A stretch of DNA of 13,229 nt, from positions 1 through 13,229 of the forward strand of contig VAWV01000182.1 in NCBI GenBank assembly GCA_005883295.1. The letters run 5' to 3'. Shown piece by piece: positions 1-6,124 of the stretch (positions are counted from its first letter, which is position 1; every line of letters starts with the position of its first letter). Below the pieces are notes generated by a model, which was not told the origin of the DNA, did not search any database, and saw only the letters and a program-made list of their open reading frames with translations. The translations under genes and the position numbers were made by a program. The DNA is from Actinomycetota bacterium (GTDB lineage Bacteria > Actinomycetota > Thermoleophilia > Solirubrobacterales > Thermoleophilaceae).

Positions 1-18
1 GCACACAGGCACCGGGCC

Positions 19-41
19 AGCCTCCTCACGGCGAGGAGGCT
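19..41 (+). terminator. Terminator-like hairpin before the MscS gene
   Basis: A perfect 9-bp inverted repeat (AGCCTCCTC at 19-27, GAGGAGGCT at 33-41) encloses a 5-base loop. It could end transcription of a gene upstream of the window. No T-tract follows, so a classical intrinsic terminator is not proven. A second inverted repeat (ACGTGA at 42-47, TCACGT at 54-59) follows immediately and might be an operator or part of the channel gene's leader. Confidence 0.45.
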
Positions 42-92
42 ACGTGAAAATCCTCACGTGCCCGCCAGCAAAGGTTGATATGTGTTGGGGCC

Positions 93-1046
93 ATGCCGAT
101 GCCCAAGCGACGAGAGCTACGCGGACGCGAATTCTTCGAAAGCCGGACCGAGGTGTGGCGGGAGGCGGGCCTCGAGCGCGAGATCGAGCGCAGGCAGGCG
201 TCCCGCGCGCGCTGGCAGGCACTGATCTTCCTGCCGCTGCTCGTCGGCGTAATCATCGCCTACAACCACCGCCACGCCCTGTTCCCGGGCGCCGGCAGCG
301 TGGTGCGGATCCTCACCGTGGTGGCGCTCCTGATCGTCGGCTGGGCGTTCGCCCGCTCGGCGGGCCGCGCCCTCGGGCCGTCGCTCTTCCGCCGGATGGA
401 TCCCGGCACCGCCGGGACCGTCGGCTTCCTGGTGCGGCTGATCGCCATCGGCGTAGCGCTGCTCGCCGCTTTGCGGATCGCCGGGCTCAGCGCCAGCTCG
501 CTGGCCATCGGCGGTGCGGTGACCGCCGTGGTGTTCGGTCTCGCCGCCCAGCAGACGCTCGGGAACCTGATCGCCGGGACGGTCCTGCTGAGCGCCCGCC
601 CCTTCCGTGTCGGCGACCGGGTGCGGCTCCAGGGCGGACCGATCGGTGGCGAGGTCGAGGGCATCGTCAGCTCGCTCGGCCTTCTCTACACCTCGCTGGT
701 GTCGGGCGCCGACCGGATCCTGGTGCCCAACAGCACCGTTCTCAACATCGCGATCATCCCGATCCACGAGCCGAGCGCGGTCGACCTCCGCGCCCGCTTC
801 CCGATCGACTTCCGGCCGAGCGCCGTGCAGGACCTGCTCGAGGAGAGGATCGACGTACCCACCCGCCGGCGGCCCGACATCGAGGTGCAGGAGATGGACG
901 GCGACGAGGTGGTCGTGCACATCTCGGCCACGCCGGAGCGCCCCTCCGACGGCGCGAAGCTGGCCGACCAGATGCTCGCGGCGCTCGCCGGAGTGGGTAA
1001 CGGGCAGAACGGCGACCCGCGTCCGGAGCCCGGACAGGTTCCTTGA
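93..1046 (+). CDS. MscS-family mechanosensitive ion channel
   Basis: Small-conductance mechanosensitive channel homologue of 317 residues, expected to open under membrane tension and release solutes during hypo-osmotic shock. A basic, soluble N-terminus (1-41) precedes hydrophobic helices at about 42-57, 70-89 and 109-130. The pore-lining helix is at about 135-165, with alternating small residues and the family-typical AAQQTLGNLIAG. It runs into the beta domain, where RPFRVGDRV and LVPNS are typical MscS motifs. The C-terminal alpha/beta domain ends near 300 with a polar tail. ATG 93 was chosen. TTG 75 and ATG 99 are in the same frame, and no start has a convincing ribosome site. The next gene begins 3 bases after the stop, so the two are probably co-transcribed. 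The family assignment is secure; the gating properties cannot be read from sequence. Confidence 0.9.
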   Translation: MPMPKRRELRGREFFESRTEVWREAGLEREIERRQASRARWQALIFLPLLVGVIIAYNHRHALFPGAGSVVRILTVVALLIVGWAFARSAGRALGPSLFRRMDPGTAGTVGFLVRLIAIGVALLAALRIAGLSASSLAIGGAVTAVVFGLAAQQTLGNLIAGTVLLSARPFRVGDRVRLQGGPIGGEVEGIVSSLGLLYTSLVSGADRILVPNSTVLNIAIIPIHEPSAVDLRARFPIDFRPSAVQDLLEERIDVPTRRRPDIEVQEMDGDEVVVHISATPERPSDGAKLADQMLAALAGVGNGQNGDPRPEPGQVP

Positions 1047-1049
1047 TCG

Positions 1050-1838
1050 GTGGCTGAGCCCGCGCTGGCCGTCCACGGCGGCGCGGGTGGCCGGCTCCCG
1101 AGCGACCAGGGCCCGTATCACGAGGCGCTGGCTGCCGCTCTGGATGCGGGCTGGGAGGCGCTCGCCGGCGGCGGCGCGCTGGACGCGGTCGAGGCCGCCG
1201 TGGCGGTGCTCGAGGACGCGCCGTTCTTCAACGCCGGCCGGGGATCGGTGCTGACGGCGGCCGGCGCGGTGGAGATGGACGCCGGCATCGCCTACGGCCC
1301 CGAGCTGCGGACCGGAGCGGTCGCCTGCGTCACGCGCGTGCGGAACCCGGTCCGGCTCGCGCGTGCGGTGATGGAGCGGACCCCGCACGTGTTGCTCGCC
1401 GGCCGGGGCGCGGAGGCGCTCGCGGTGGAGCTCAACCTGGAGCTGATGAAGCCGAGCTGGTTCGTCACCGCGCGCCAGCGCGAGCGCTTCGAGGCCGGCA
1501 CGGTGGGCGCCGTTGCGCGCGACTCGAGCGGTGCGCTGGCGGCCGCCACGTCCACCGGCGGCACCCGCGCCCAGCTGCCCGGCCGGGTGGGCGACTCGCC
1601 GCTGATCGGCGCCGGCCTGTACGTGGACGACGCGGCCGGGGCGGCGGGGGCGACGGGGGTCGGCGAGGAGGCGTTGCGGGTGGTGGGGAGTTTCGTGATC
1701 GTCGAGGCGATGCGGGCCGGGGCGAATGTTCAGGCGGCCTGCGAGGAGGCGGCGCGGCGGGTGAACGCGGCGGCGGCCCGGCGGGACCGCGGCTGGCGCG
1801 TCGGCGAGACGCCGCCCGCGACCGCGATCGGCCCCTGA
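1050..1838 (+). CDS. Isoaspartyl peptidase/L-asparaginase, C-terminal segment missing
   Basis: Ntn-hydrolase of the plant-type asparaginase/isoaspartyl dipeptidase family, which cleaves itself before a Thr that becomes the catalytic nucleophile. Visible family motifs are AVHGGAG (7-13), NAGRGSVL (61-68), GTVGAVA with the predicted nucleophile Thr151, AAATSTGGT (165-172) and GRVGDSPLIGAG (178-189). GTG 1050 lies 3 bases after the channel stop, which implies translational coupling. At 262 residues it is shorter than the usual 290-320. The glycine-rich C-terminal strand block normally present (a GGDGG-like turn followed by an MPFNT-like strand) is absent between about residue 239 and the RGWRVGE ending. 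An in-frame internal loss is therefore likely, and activity is doubtful. Family certain; intactness uncertain. Confidence 0.85.
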   Translation: MAEPALAVHGGAGGRLPSDQGPYHEALAAALDAGWEALAGGGALDAVEAAVAVLEDAPFFNAGRGSVLTAAGAVEMDAGIAYGPELRTGAVACVTRVRNPVRLARAVMERTPHVLLAGRGAEALAVELNLELMKPSWFVTARQRERFEAGTVGAVARDSSGALAAATSTGGTRAQLPGRVGDSPLIGAGLYVDDAAGAAGATGVGEEALRVVGSFVIVEAMRAGANVQAACEEAARRVNAAAARRDRGWRVGETPPATAIGP

Positions 1839-1856
1839 GCGTCGGGTTCAAAGGTG

Positions 1857-1903
1857 CGCTGTCCTATCTAGGGGGCCTATATGGACCCCTACTTAGGACA
1901 GCG
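1857..1903. repeat. 47-bp imperfect palindrome in the convergent intergenic gap
   Basis: Symmetric about base 1880. Arms pair as CGC (1857-1859) with GCG (1901-1903), TGTCCTA (1860-1866) with TAGGACA (1894-1900), TAGGGG (1869-1874) with CCCCTA (1886-1891), and CC (1876-1877) with GG (1883-1884), around an AT core. It is much less GC-rich than its surroundings and lies between the 3' ends of two converging transcription units. A bidirectional terminator hairpin is the simplest reading, but no T-tract flanks it. The near-perfect dyad could also be a protein-binding site or a dispersed genomic repeat. Confidence 0.6.
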
Positions 1904-1941
1904 GCGCACATCAGGGCGGTCAACGGCGACCTCCGCGCGAG

Positions 1942-2097
1942 CTACTCGTGCTCGCGCGGCTTCGTCCCCAGCACCTCCAGAGTCAGGCCCGTGACGGCCG
2001 TGCTGGCGCACGTCGGACAGGCGCCGCAGCACATGGGGGCGGCTTCGAACCACCTTCCGAGGAACGGCAGAAGCCGGAACAACCAGAGACGAAGCAT
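1942..2097 (-). CDS. Small cysteine-rich hypothetical protein (51 aa)
   Basis: Short frame starting at ATG 2097, 12 bases after the stop of the DUF385 remnant, at the end of a tightly packed operon. The first 17 residues are hydrophobic and aromatic with Arg at 3, 8 and 15, so they could be a membrane-associated amphipathic helix. Residues 22-30 read MCCGACPTC, giving Cys at 23, 24, 27 and 30, which could bind a metal or form disulfides. The C-terminus is charged. No strong ribosome site is visible, but position in the operon and the cysteine motif support a real gene. I do not recognise a characterised family. It could be missed by automated callers because of its length. Confidence 0.5.
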   Translation of the reverse strand: MLRLWLFRLLPFLGRWFEAAPMCCGACPTCASTAVTGLTLEVLGTKPREHE

Positions 2098-2109
2098 CCA
2101 CGGCGGATT

Positions 2110-2485
2110 TTACCCGTCCAGGTCCACCCTGATCGTGATCTGCTCGGTCCCCACCAGCCGGACCACGGCGTCGTTCAGCGGCCGGCCCAGCATCCGCATG
2201 CGCTCGCGCGGGTCGTCGTCGGGCATGAGGTGGCACGCGCGGGTTGGCCTTGATGTTCTTCACGTAGGCGGTGCTGTGACCGTGCTCGGTCACGATCCAG
2301 AACTTGTCGCCGCGGAGGCCGTTGCCGACCGGCGTGCGGCGCGGCTGGCCGCTCTTCCGGCCGATGGTCTCGAGGAGCGCGTGGCTCCGCGGCGCGATCC
2401 CGCGCTCGAGCATCCAGCGCACGACCGGGTTCACAAGGTGGAGCCCGATCCAGGTGCTGATCCGGCGCTTGCGCTCGCGGCTCAC
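2110..2485 (-). pseudogene. DUF385/Ddn-like deazaflavin (F420) nitroreductase, frame-broken
   Basis: GTG 2485 overlaps the HAD gene stop as GTGA. The first 84 codons give a typical N-terminal half of the deazaflavin-dependent nitroreductase/quinone reductase family, including ETIGRKSGQPRRTPVG (39-54) and YVKNIKANPRV (74-84). At 2234 this frame leaves the family. The adjacent frame, starting at 2232, continues it with HLMPDDDPRERMRML and runs to TAA at 2110. Relatives have a beta strand of about 13 residues between these pieces, so about 38 bases appear to be missing. In the literal reading the first frame runs on far downstream. Family members reduce substrates with F420H2, and this copy should be non-functional if the sequence is right. 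Recognition of the two halves is by motif memory, not alignment. Confidence 0.75.
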
Positions 2486-3183
2486 GCCAGTACCTCGCGG
2501 ATCACTGCGTCGGCGTTGGAGAGGTCGGTGAGCACGCCATGAGCCCCGGCAGCGGCCAGCGCGTGCTCGTCGTAAGGGCCCGTCGCGACGCCCACGGCAC
2601 GCGCCCCGCCCTCGAGCGCCGCCGCCACGTCGAGCGGCGTATCCCCCACCAGCACCACGTCGCTCGACTCTAACCGGATCCCGTGGCGCTCCTCGGCCCG
2701 CCGGCGCGCGATCTGCACGAGCTCGCCGCGGCGGCGATGGTCCGAGCCGTACCCGCCCGCCGCGAAGTCGAGGTAGCGCGCGAGCCCGAACGCCGAAAGC
2801 TTGATCAGCGCGTTGCGCTCCACGTTCCCGGTCAGGAGCGATTGCACGACCCCGGGCTCGTTCTGCAGCCGCTGGAGCACCGCCTCGACCCCGGGCAGCG
2901 CCTGACCGAGCGCGCGAAGGTCGTCCACACGGGCGGCCATCGCGTCCACGAGTGCCTCCTCGAAGCGGTCGAGGAGCTCCTCGCCGGACTCGACGCCCGA
3001 CTGCTCGAGCATGTCCAGCGCGATCTCGAGGTCGGTGCGGCCGGCGAACGGCACGTCCTCGCGCGGCGGGCCACCGGTCACGCGCTCGAACGCCTCGTGG
3101 AAGGCGTCGCGGCCGAGCCGCGCGGAATCCACGAGCGTGCCGTCCACGTCCCACAGCACGAGCCGCGGGCGGACCGCGCTCAC
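2482..3183 (-). CDS. HAD-superfamily phosphatase (phosphoglycolate phosphatase-like)
   Basis: Complete 233-residue haloacid-dehalogenase hydrolase. Motif I is DVDGT (12-16) with nucleophile Asp12 and acid/base Asp14. Motif II is LLTGN with Thr118. Lys129 is a candidate motif III lysine. Motif IV is VGDTPLDV with Asp181 and Asp185 as Mg2+ ligands. An alpha-helical cap lies at about 20-95. The YLDFAAGGYGSD stretch (137-148) is typical of a Gph-like subgroup that dephosphorylates small phosphomonoesters such as phosphoglycolate. The substrate cannot be fixed from sequence. The GTG start overlaps the preceding stop as GTGA, and the stop overlaps the next GTG the same way, so expression is translationally coupled within the operon. 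Confidence 0.9.
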   Translation of the reverse strand: MSAVRPRLVLWDVDGTLVDSARLGRDAFHEAFERVTGGPPREDVPFAGRTDLEIALDMLEQSGVESGEELLDRFEEALVDAMAARVDDLRALGQALPGVEAVLQRLQNEPGVVQSLLTGNVERNALIKLSAFGLARYLDFAAGGYGSDHRRRGELVQIARRRAEERHGIRLESSDVVLVGDTPLDVAAALEGGARAVGVATGPYDEHALAAAGAHGVLTDLSNADAVIREVLA

Positions 3184-3779
3184 GCCGCGCCGGGGCCCGG
3201 CGTCATGAACGCCATCGGCACGGCGACTCCTGCCGAGCGCCGCAGCGTGGCGATCTTCCGCCCCGGCTGGACGGCGTCGCGTGGTTCGCTGAGCTGGTCG
3301 CCGAGCAGTGCCGCCGCCGGGTCGAGCGATTCGACCAGGAACGAGAGGCCCCAGAAGAGCGCGTTCGGCGCGGTGAGCTTCTTCTGCTCGATCACCTCGA
3401 GGATCACCTCGCCCAGCCTGAAGAAGGCCTGGTAGCCGCCGCCCGCGGGCGTGGCCTCGTCGCGGAGGCGGCGCAGCTCCAGCCCGGCCGCCTCCAGCGC
3501 ACCGGCCGTGCGCATGCGGTCTCCGGTGAAGACCACGAGGTGGTCAATCGCGACCACGCCGTTCGGATGCGCCGGCGCGGGCTCACGCGGCGCTGCGTCG
3601 GAGGACTCCGTCGGGAGGCCGTCGATGTCGCCGTCGGCGAGACCGCGTACCGACCAGCCCACCAGGCCGCGAGGGAACTTGCCAGGGAGAAGCCGCACCA
3701 TCACCGTGCCGATCTGGCAGCGCCCGTGGTCGTCCACCTCGAACCCCACCTCGCGCCACACGAGGGGCGCGTCGGCCAC
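3180..3779 (-). CDS. Glyoxalase/VOC-like protein
   Basis: 199 residues with a weakly conserved vicinal-oxygen-chelate fold. An N-terminal module (1-57: PLVWREVGFEV, GWSVRGL, DGLPT) is followed by IDHLVVFT (78-85) and the strand QAFFRLGEVILEVIE (117-131), with a plausible metal ligand at each end (His80, Glu131). The reaction is unknown. GTG 3779 is the only standard start in this frame after an upstream in-frame TGA. However, the codons just before it read TIDTITV, which looks like the natural beginning of this module. The true start is therefore probably further upstream, behind a one-base slip at 3799-3804. The gene overlaps the DUF167 frame upstream and ends in a GTGA overlap with the HAD gene. 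Confidence 0.75.
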   Translation of the reverse strand: MADAPLVWREVGFEVDDHGRCQIGTVMVRLLPGKFPRGLVGWSVRGLADGDIDGLPTESSDAAPREPAPAHPNGVVAIDHLVVFTGDRMRTAGALEAAGLELRRLRDEATPAGGGYQAFFRLGEVILEVIEQKKLTAPNALFWGLSFLVESLDPAAALLGDQLSEPRDAVQPGRKIATLRRSAGVAVPMAFMTPGPGAA

Positions 3780-4044
3780 GGTGATCGTGTCGATGGTCGG
3801 GGGGCTCGATGCCGTCGACGCTCACAACCTTGTCGCGCGCCGACTGTCCGCGTACCACCTCGACTGCCCGCCGCGGCACCCCGGCGCGCTTCGCGATCAG
3901 ACGGCAGAGCGCCTCGTTGGCCTTCCCGTCGACGGGCGGCGCGGTGACGCGCACGAGCACCGCACCGGCGCGCTCGCCGGCGATCTCACTTCGCCGGCTG
4001 CGCGGCTGAACCCGGACCTTGATCTGCGCCGGCATGGCCGTCAT
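3583..4044 (-). CDS. DUF167 (YggU-like) protein running out of frame into the VOC gene
   Basis: Residues 8-78 form a complete DUF167 domain: IKVRVQPRSRRSEI, then VTAPPVDGKANEA (33-45), then RGQSARDKVVSVDGI (65-79). DUF167 proteins are small (about 70-100 residues), widespread and of unknown function. Here no stop follows the domain. The frame runs about 70 more codons through the VOC gene and ends at 3583, giving 153 residues with an implausible Arg/Gly/His-rich tail. Only the first 80 residues or so are likely to be natural. ATG 4044 or ATG 4035 could start it, and neither has a clear ribosome site. It is the first gene of a five-gene minus-strand operon. Confidence 0.75.
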   Translation of the reverse strand: MTAMPAQIKVRVQPRSRRSEIAGERAGAVLVRVTAPPVDGKANEALCRLIAKRAGVPRRAVEVVRGQSARDKVVSVDGIEPPDHRHDHRGRRAPRVARGGVRGGRPRALPDRHGDGAASPWQVPSRPGGLVGTRSRRRRHRRPPDGVLRRSAA

Positions 4045-4079
4045 CGTAGGATCGTCGGGCCATGCGGCAGGTCACGTTC

Positions 4080-4100
4080 ATCGAGCCGGGGAGGCTCGAT
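4080..4100. terminator. Hairpin downstream of marR
   Basis: A perfect 8-bp inverted repeat (ATCGAGCC at 4080-4087, GGCTCGAT at 4093-4100) with a 5-base loop lies 13 bases after the marR stop. In the marR direction it is a plausible terminator separating marR from the DUF167 operon, but no T-tract follows on that strand. On the plus strand TTT follows. Confidence 0.45.
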
Positions 4101-4113
4101 TTGAGCGCGGCGC

Positions 4114-4608
4114 TCAGTCCGGAATCGCGCAGTCGGTGTCGCTGTCGCCCTCGAGGACGCGCCCGAGGAGGACGTCGAGCGACTCGAGCTCGCCGCCGCT
4201 GAAGCGGGCGGCGAACAGCGAGCGGATGTCGTCGAGGTGGGTGCGCGACGCCTCGCGCAGCCGCTCGTAGCCGCCGTCTGTGAGCTGGGCGTAGACCACA
4301 CGTCTGTCCGTCGGGCAGTCGGCGCGCTCCACGAACCCTGCGCGCTCCAGGCCCTGGAGCAGCCGCGTGATGCCGGACTGCGTGAGGAGCACGCGTTCCG
4401 CCAGGTCTACCCGCCGCATCCTGCGCTCGGGCGCGCGCGCGAGCGCGAGTAGGACCTCGTAGTCGTTGATGGTCAGCTCGTGCTCGGCCTGGAGGTTGGC
4501 GTCCATCTGGCGGGTCAGAGTCGCGTGCGCGCGCAGCAGCGCCACCCAGGCGGGCGGAACGCCGCGGGTCAGTCCGGCAGGTGCGGGTGTAGTGGTTCGG
4601 GTGGCCAT
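4114..4608 (-). CDS. MarR-family transcriptional regulator
   Basis: 164 residues with the winged-helix MarR fold. The dimerisation helices (about 18-45) lead into the conserved LTINDYEVLLAL (45-56). The DNA-recognition helix region is SGITRLLQGLERAGFVER (78-95), followed by the wing CPTDRRVVYAQLT (98-110) with the family-typical DRR. The C-terminal helix (115-155) completes the dimer interface. ATG 4608 is preceded by GAGGA at a good distance and was preferred over an in-frame upstream start at 4758. MarR proteins usually repress their own or an adjacent gene and respond to phenolic or oxidative ligands. An 8-bp inverted repeat sits in this gene's leader and may be its operator. No obvious target gene is adjacent. 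Confidence 0.9.
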   Translation of the reverse strand: MATRTTTPAPAGLTRGVPPAWVALLRAHATLTRQMDANLQAEHELTINDYEVLLALARAPERRMRRVDLAERVLLTQSGITRLLQGLERAGFVERADCPTDRRVVYAQLTDGGYERLREASRTHLDDIRSLFAARFSGGELESLDVLLGRVLEGDSDTDCAIPD

Positions 4609-4630
4609 ACTTGCGTCCTCAAGCTTTGTC

Positions 4631-4658
4631 CGAGAGGGGTCGTACAGCCACCCTCTCG
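4631..4658 (-). promoter_or_regulatory. Inverted repeat in the marR leader, candidate operator
   Basis: Perfect 8-bp arms (CGAGAGGG at 4631-4638, CCCTCTCG at 4651-4658) are separated by 12 bases. The repeat lies between the predicted marR promoter and its start codon. The spacing suits a dimeric regulator or an RNA hairpin in the leader. Autoregulation by the MarR protein is inferred from position only. Confidence 0.4.
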
Positions 4659-4673
4659 AACCCTCGCGGAAGA

Positions 4674-4702
4674 ACCTAACCGAGAGCACCTCACCAGGGC
4701 AA
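4674..4702 (-). promoter_or_regulatory. Predicted marR promoter
   Basis: Minus-strand TTGCCC (4702-4697), a 17-base spacer and TTAGGT (4679-4674). The arrangement matches the candidate promoters before ribBA and the ferritin-like gene. The predicted transcript would start roughly 60 bases upstream of the marR ATG. Confidence 0.4.
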
Positions 4703-4723
4703 GGCCTTCGGGCCGGGCCTGGA

Positions 4724-6124
4724 CTATGCGCTGCTGCCGAGCCGCCGCATCCCGACACCGAGTGCGAGCAGGAGTCCTCCCGCAGCCACCACGAGCATCA
4801 GGTCGAGTCCCGTGTTCGCGAGCGCGCCGTTCGCGGCGTGGGCGCAGGGATCGACCTCCGCCTGCAGGGCACCGCCGCGGCTCGAATAGCCGGACTGGGC
4901 CGCCGAAGGGGCCGGGTCGCCCTTGCAGGGAGCGGCCCGCGTCGTGCTCGCCCCCGCGCTCGAGGCTGTGGCGCCCGCGGCCGCGCCTGCGCTCCCCGCG
5001 GACGCGGCGGCTGCGTGCTTCTTCCCGGGCGCGGCGCGGTGCTTCTTCGCAGGCGCAACAGGATGCTTCCTCACGGGCGCGGCCGCATGCTTCTTCGCGG
5101 GCGCAGCACGGTGCTTCTTCGCCGCCCCGGCGTGTCGCGGCCTCGCCGCGGTCCCGGTGCTCCCGGCCCGGAGCGCAGATGTGCTGCTGCTCTTGCCGCC
5201 CCCACCACCGCTGCTGCTGAGAATGAGCGCGACGGCGACCCCGGCCCCCACCAGGAGCAGGATCAGCACCACCCGTAGGGGTGCGAGCCGGCGACGCTCC
5301 CGCCGCGGCGGCCGCTCGGGCTCCGCGGCCTCAGTCGACGGCGCGCGCGGCGGCAGCGGCGGCAGCAGCTCCGCCACCAGCGGCTCAGCCGGTGGCGGGA
5401 ACAGCTCGCGCAGCTCCTCCGGCCGGCGCTCGAGCTGCTCGGCGAAGTCGGTGCACACGGCGCAGGTCTCGAGGTGCGAGGCGATCGAGCGCCGCTCGCG
5501 AACGCCCGTCTCCGCTTTCGACATCGCGGCGCGGACCTCGTCGCAATACGGGGTGAGCGGCTCCGCGTCGCCCTGGAGGGCGAGCCGCGCGCGGAACACG
5601 GCCTGTCGCGCTGCGGACGGGCGTGCACCGGTCGCCGTCGCGATGCCCGAATACTCGAGCCCGACCAGCTCGCGCAGCAGCAAAGAGCTCCTCTCGCGGT
5701 CGGGCAGCGAGTCGAGGGCCGCAAGAAGGCCCACCGCGGCCGCCGCGGGCGCGCCGGTGCCCTCGGGCGCGCCGCCCTCGGCGGCGCCGGCACTCTCCGC
5801 CGCATCCGCGCCTTCGGCCTGCCGCCGCCCACCGGCGACCCCCGCCGCGGCGTGCGCGATCTTGAACATCCACGGCTTGACCGGCTCCTCGTACTCGCCC
5901 ACGCGCACGGCGCGCGCTCCCTCGAACAGCGCGCTCCACGTGGCCTCGCGCGCGAGATCCGGATCGCGAACCAGGGCGATCGTGTAGCGGTAGAGCGGCT
6001 CCTCGAACCGCTCGAGCAGCACGCTGGCCGCGTTGTCGTCGCCCTTCGCGGCGGCGTGGGCCAGCTCTTCGTCGGACAGCTGCCGCAGCGCGTCCAGCGC
6101 CGGGCCGTTGTTGCTATGGCTCAA
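4724..6124 (-). CDS. Membrane-tethered ECF-like sigma factor with anti-sigma zinc motif and LANTG sorting signal
   Basis: One 466-residue chain with these segments in order. Sigma-70 region 2-like (about 30-100: LYRYTIALVRDPDLAREATW, PWMFKIAH). An Ala/Gly/Glu linker. Sigma region 4-like helix-turn-helix (about 130-182: LDSLPDRERSSLLLRELVGL, IATATG, AVFRARLAL). A zinc anti-sigma motif with Cys194 and then HLETCAVC (His217, Cys221, Cys224). A Pro/Arg-rich stretch. One transmembrane helix (283-302). An outside low-complexity region with five KKH-type octapeptides (335-374). Cys400 and Cys427, which might form a disulfide. Finally LANTG (435-439), a hydrophobic helix and RR (460-461), which is the layout of a sortase signal. 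TTG 6124 is the most likely start (GGGA about 9 bases upstream). Sigma plus zinc-motif fusions are known in Actinobacteria; the surface anchor is the unusual part. Function inferred: cell-envelope signal to transcription. Confidence 0.8.
   Translation of the reverse strand: MSHSNNGPALDALRQLSDEELAHAAAKGDDNAASVLLERFEEPLYRYTIALVRDPDLAREATWSALFEGARAVRVGEYEEPVKPWMFKIAHAAAGVAGGRRQAEGADAAESAGAAEGGAPEGTGAPAAAAVGLLAALDSLPDRERSSLLLRELVGLEYSGIATATGARPSAARQAVFRARLALQGDAEPLTPYCDEVRAAMSKAETGVRERRSIASHLETCAVCTDFAEQLERRPEELRELFPPPAEPLVAELLPPLPPRAPSTEAAEPERPPRRERRRLAPLRVVLILLLVGAGVAVALILSSSGGGGGKSSSTSALRAGSTGTAARPRHAGAAKKHRAAPAKKHAAAPVRKHPVAPAKKHRAAPGKKHAAAASAGSAGAAAGATASSAGASTTRAAPCKGDPAPSAAQSGYSSRGGALQAEVDPCAHAANGALANTGLDLMLVVAAGGLLLALGVGMRRLGSSA
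5003..5122 (-). repeat. Five 24-bp tandem repeats encoding KKH octapeptides
   Basis: Within the sigma-like gene, five consecutive 24-bp units encode AKKHRAAP, AKKHAAAP, VRKHPVAP, AKKHRAAP and GKKHAAAA (residues 335-374). The period is exact and the units differ at several bases, so the array is not a very recent expansion. The Lys/His/Ala/Pro composition resembles flexible, positively charged wall-spanning linkers. Copy number may vary between strains. Confidence 0.8.

Noticed and set aside
117..1388. 423-codon minus-strand frame opposite the MscS and asparaginase genes
   Set aside because: Same shadow composition; the opposite strand carries two clear protein families.
5003..5122. CRISPR array suggested by regular repeats
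   Set aside because: The units are contiguous, have no spacers and encode a regular octapeptide in frame.
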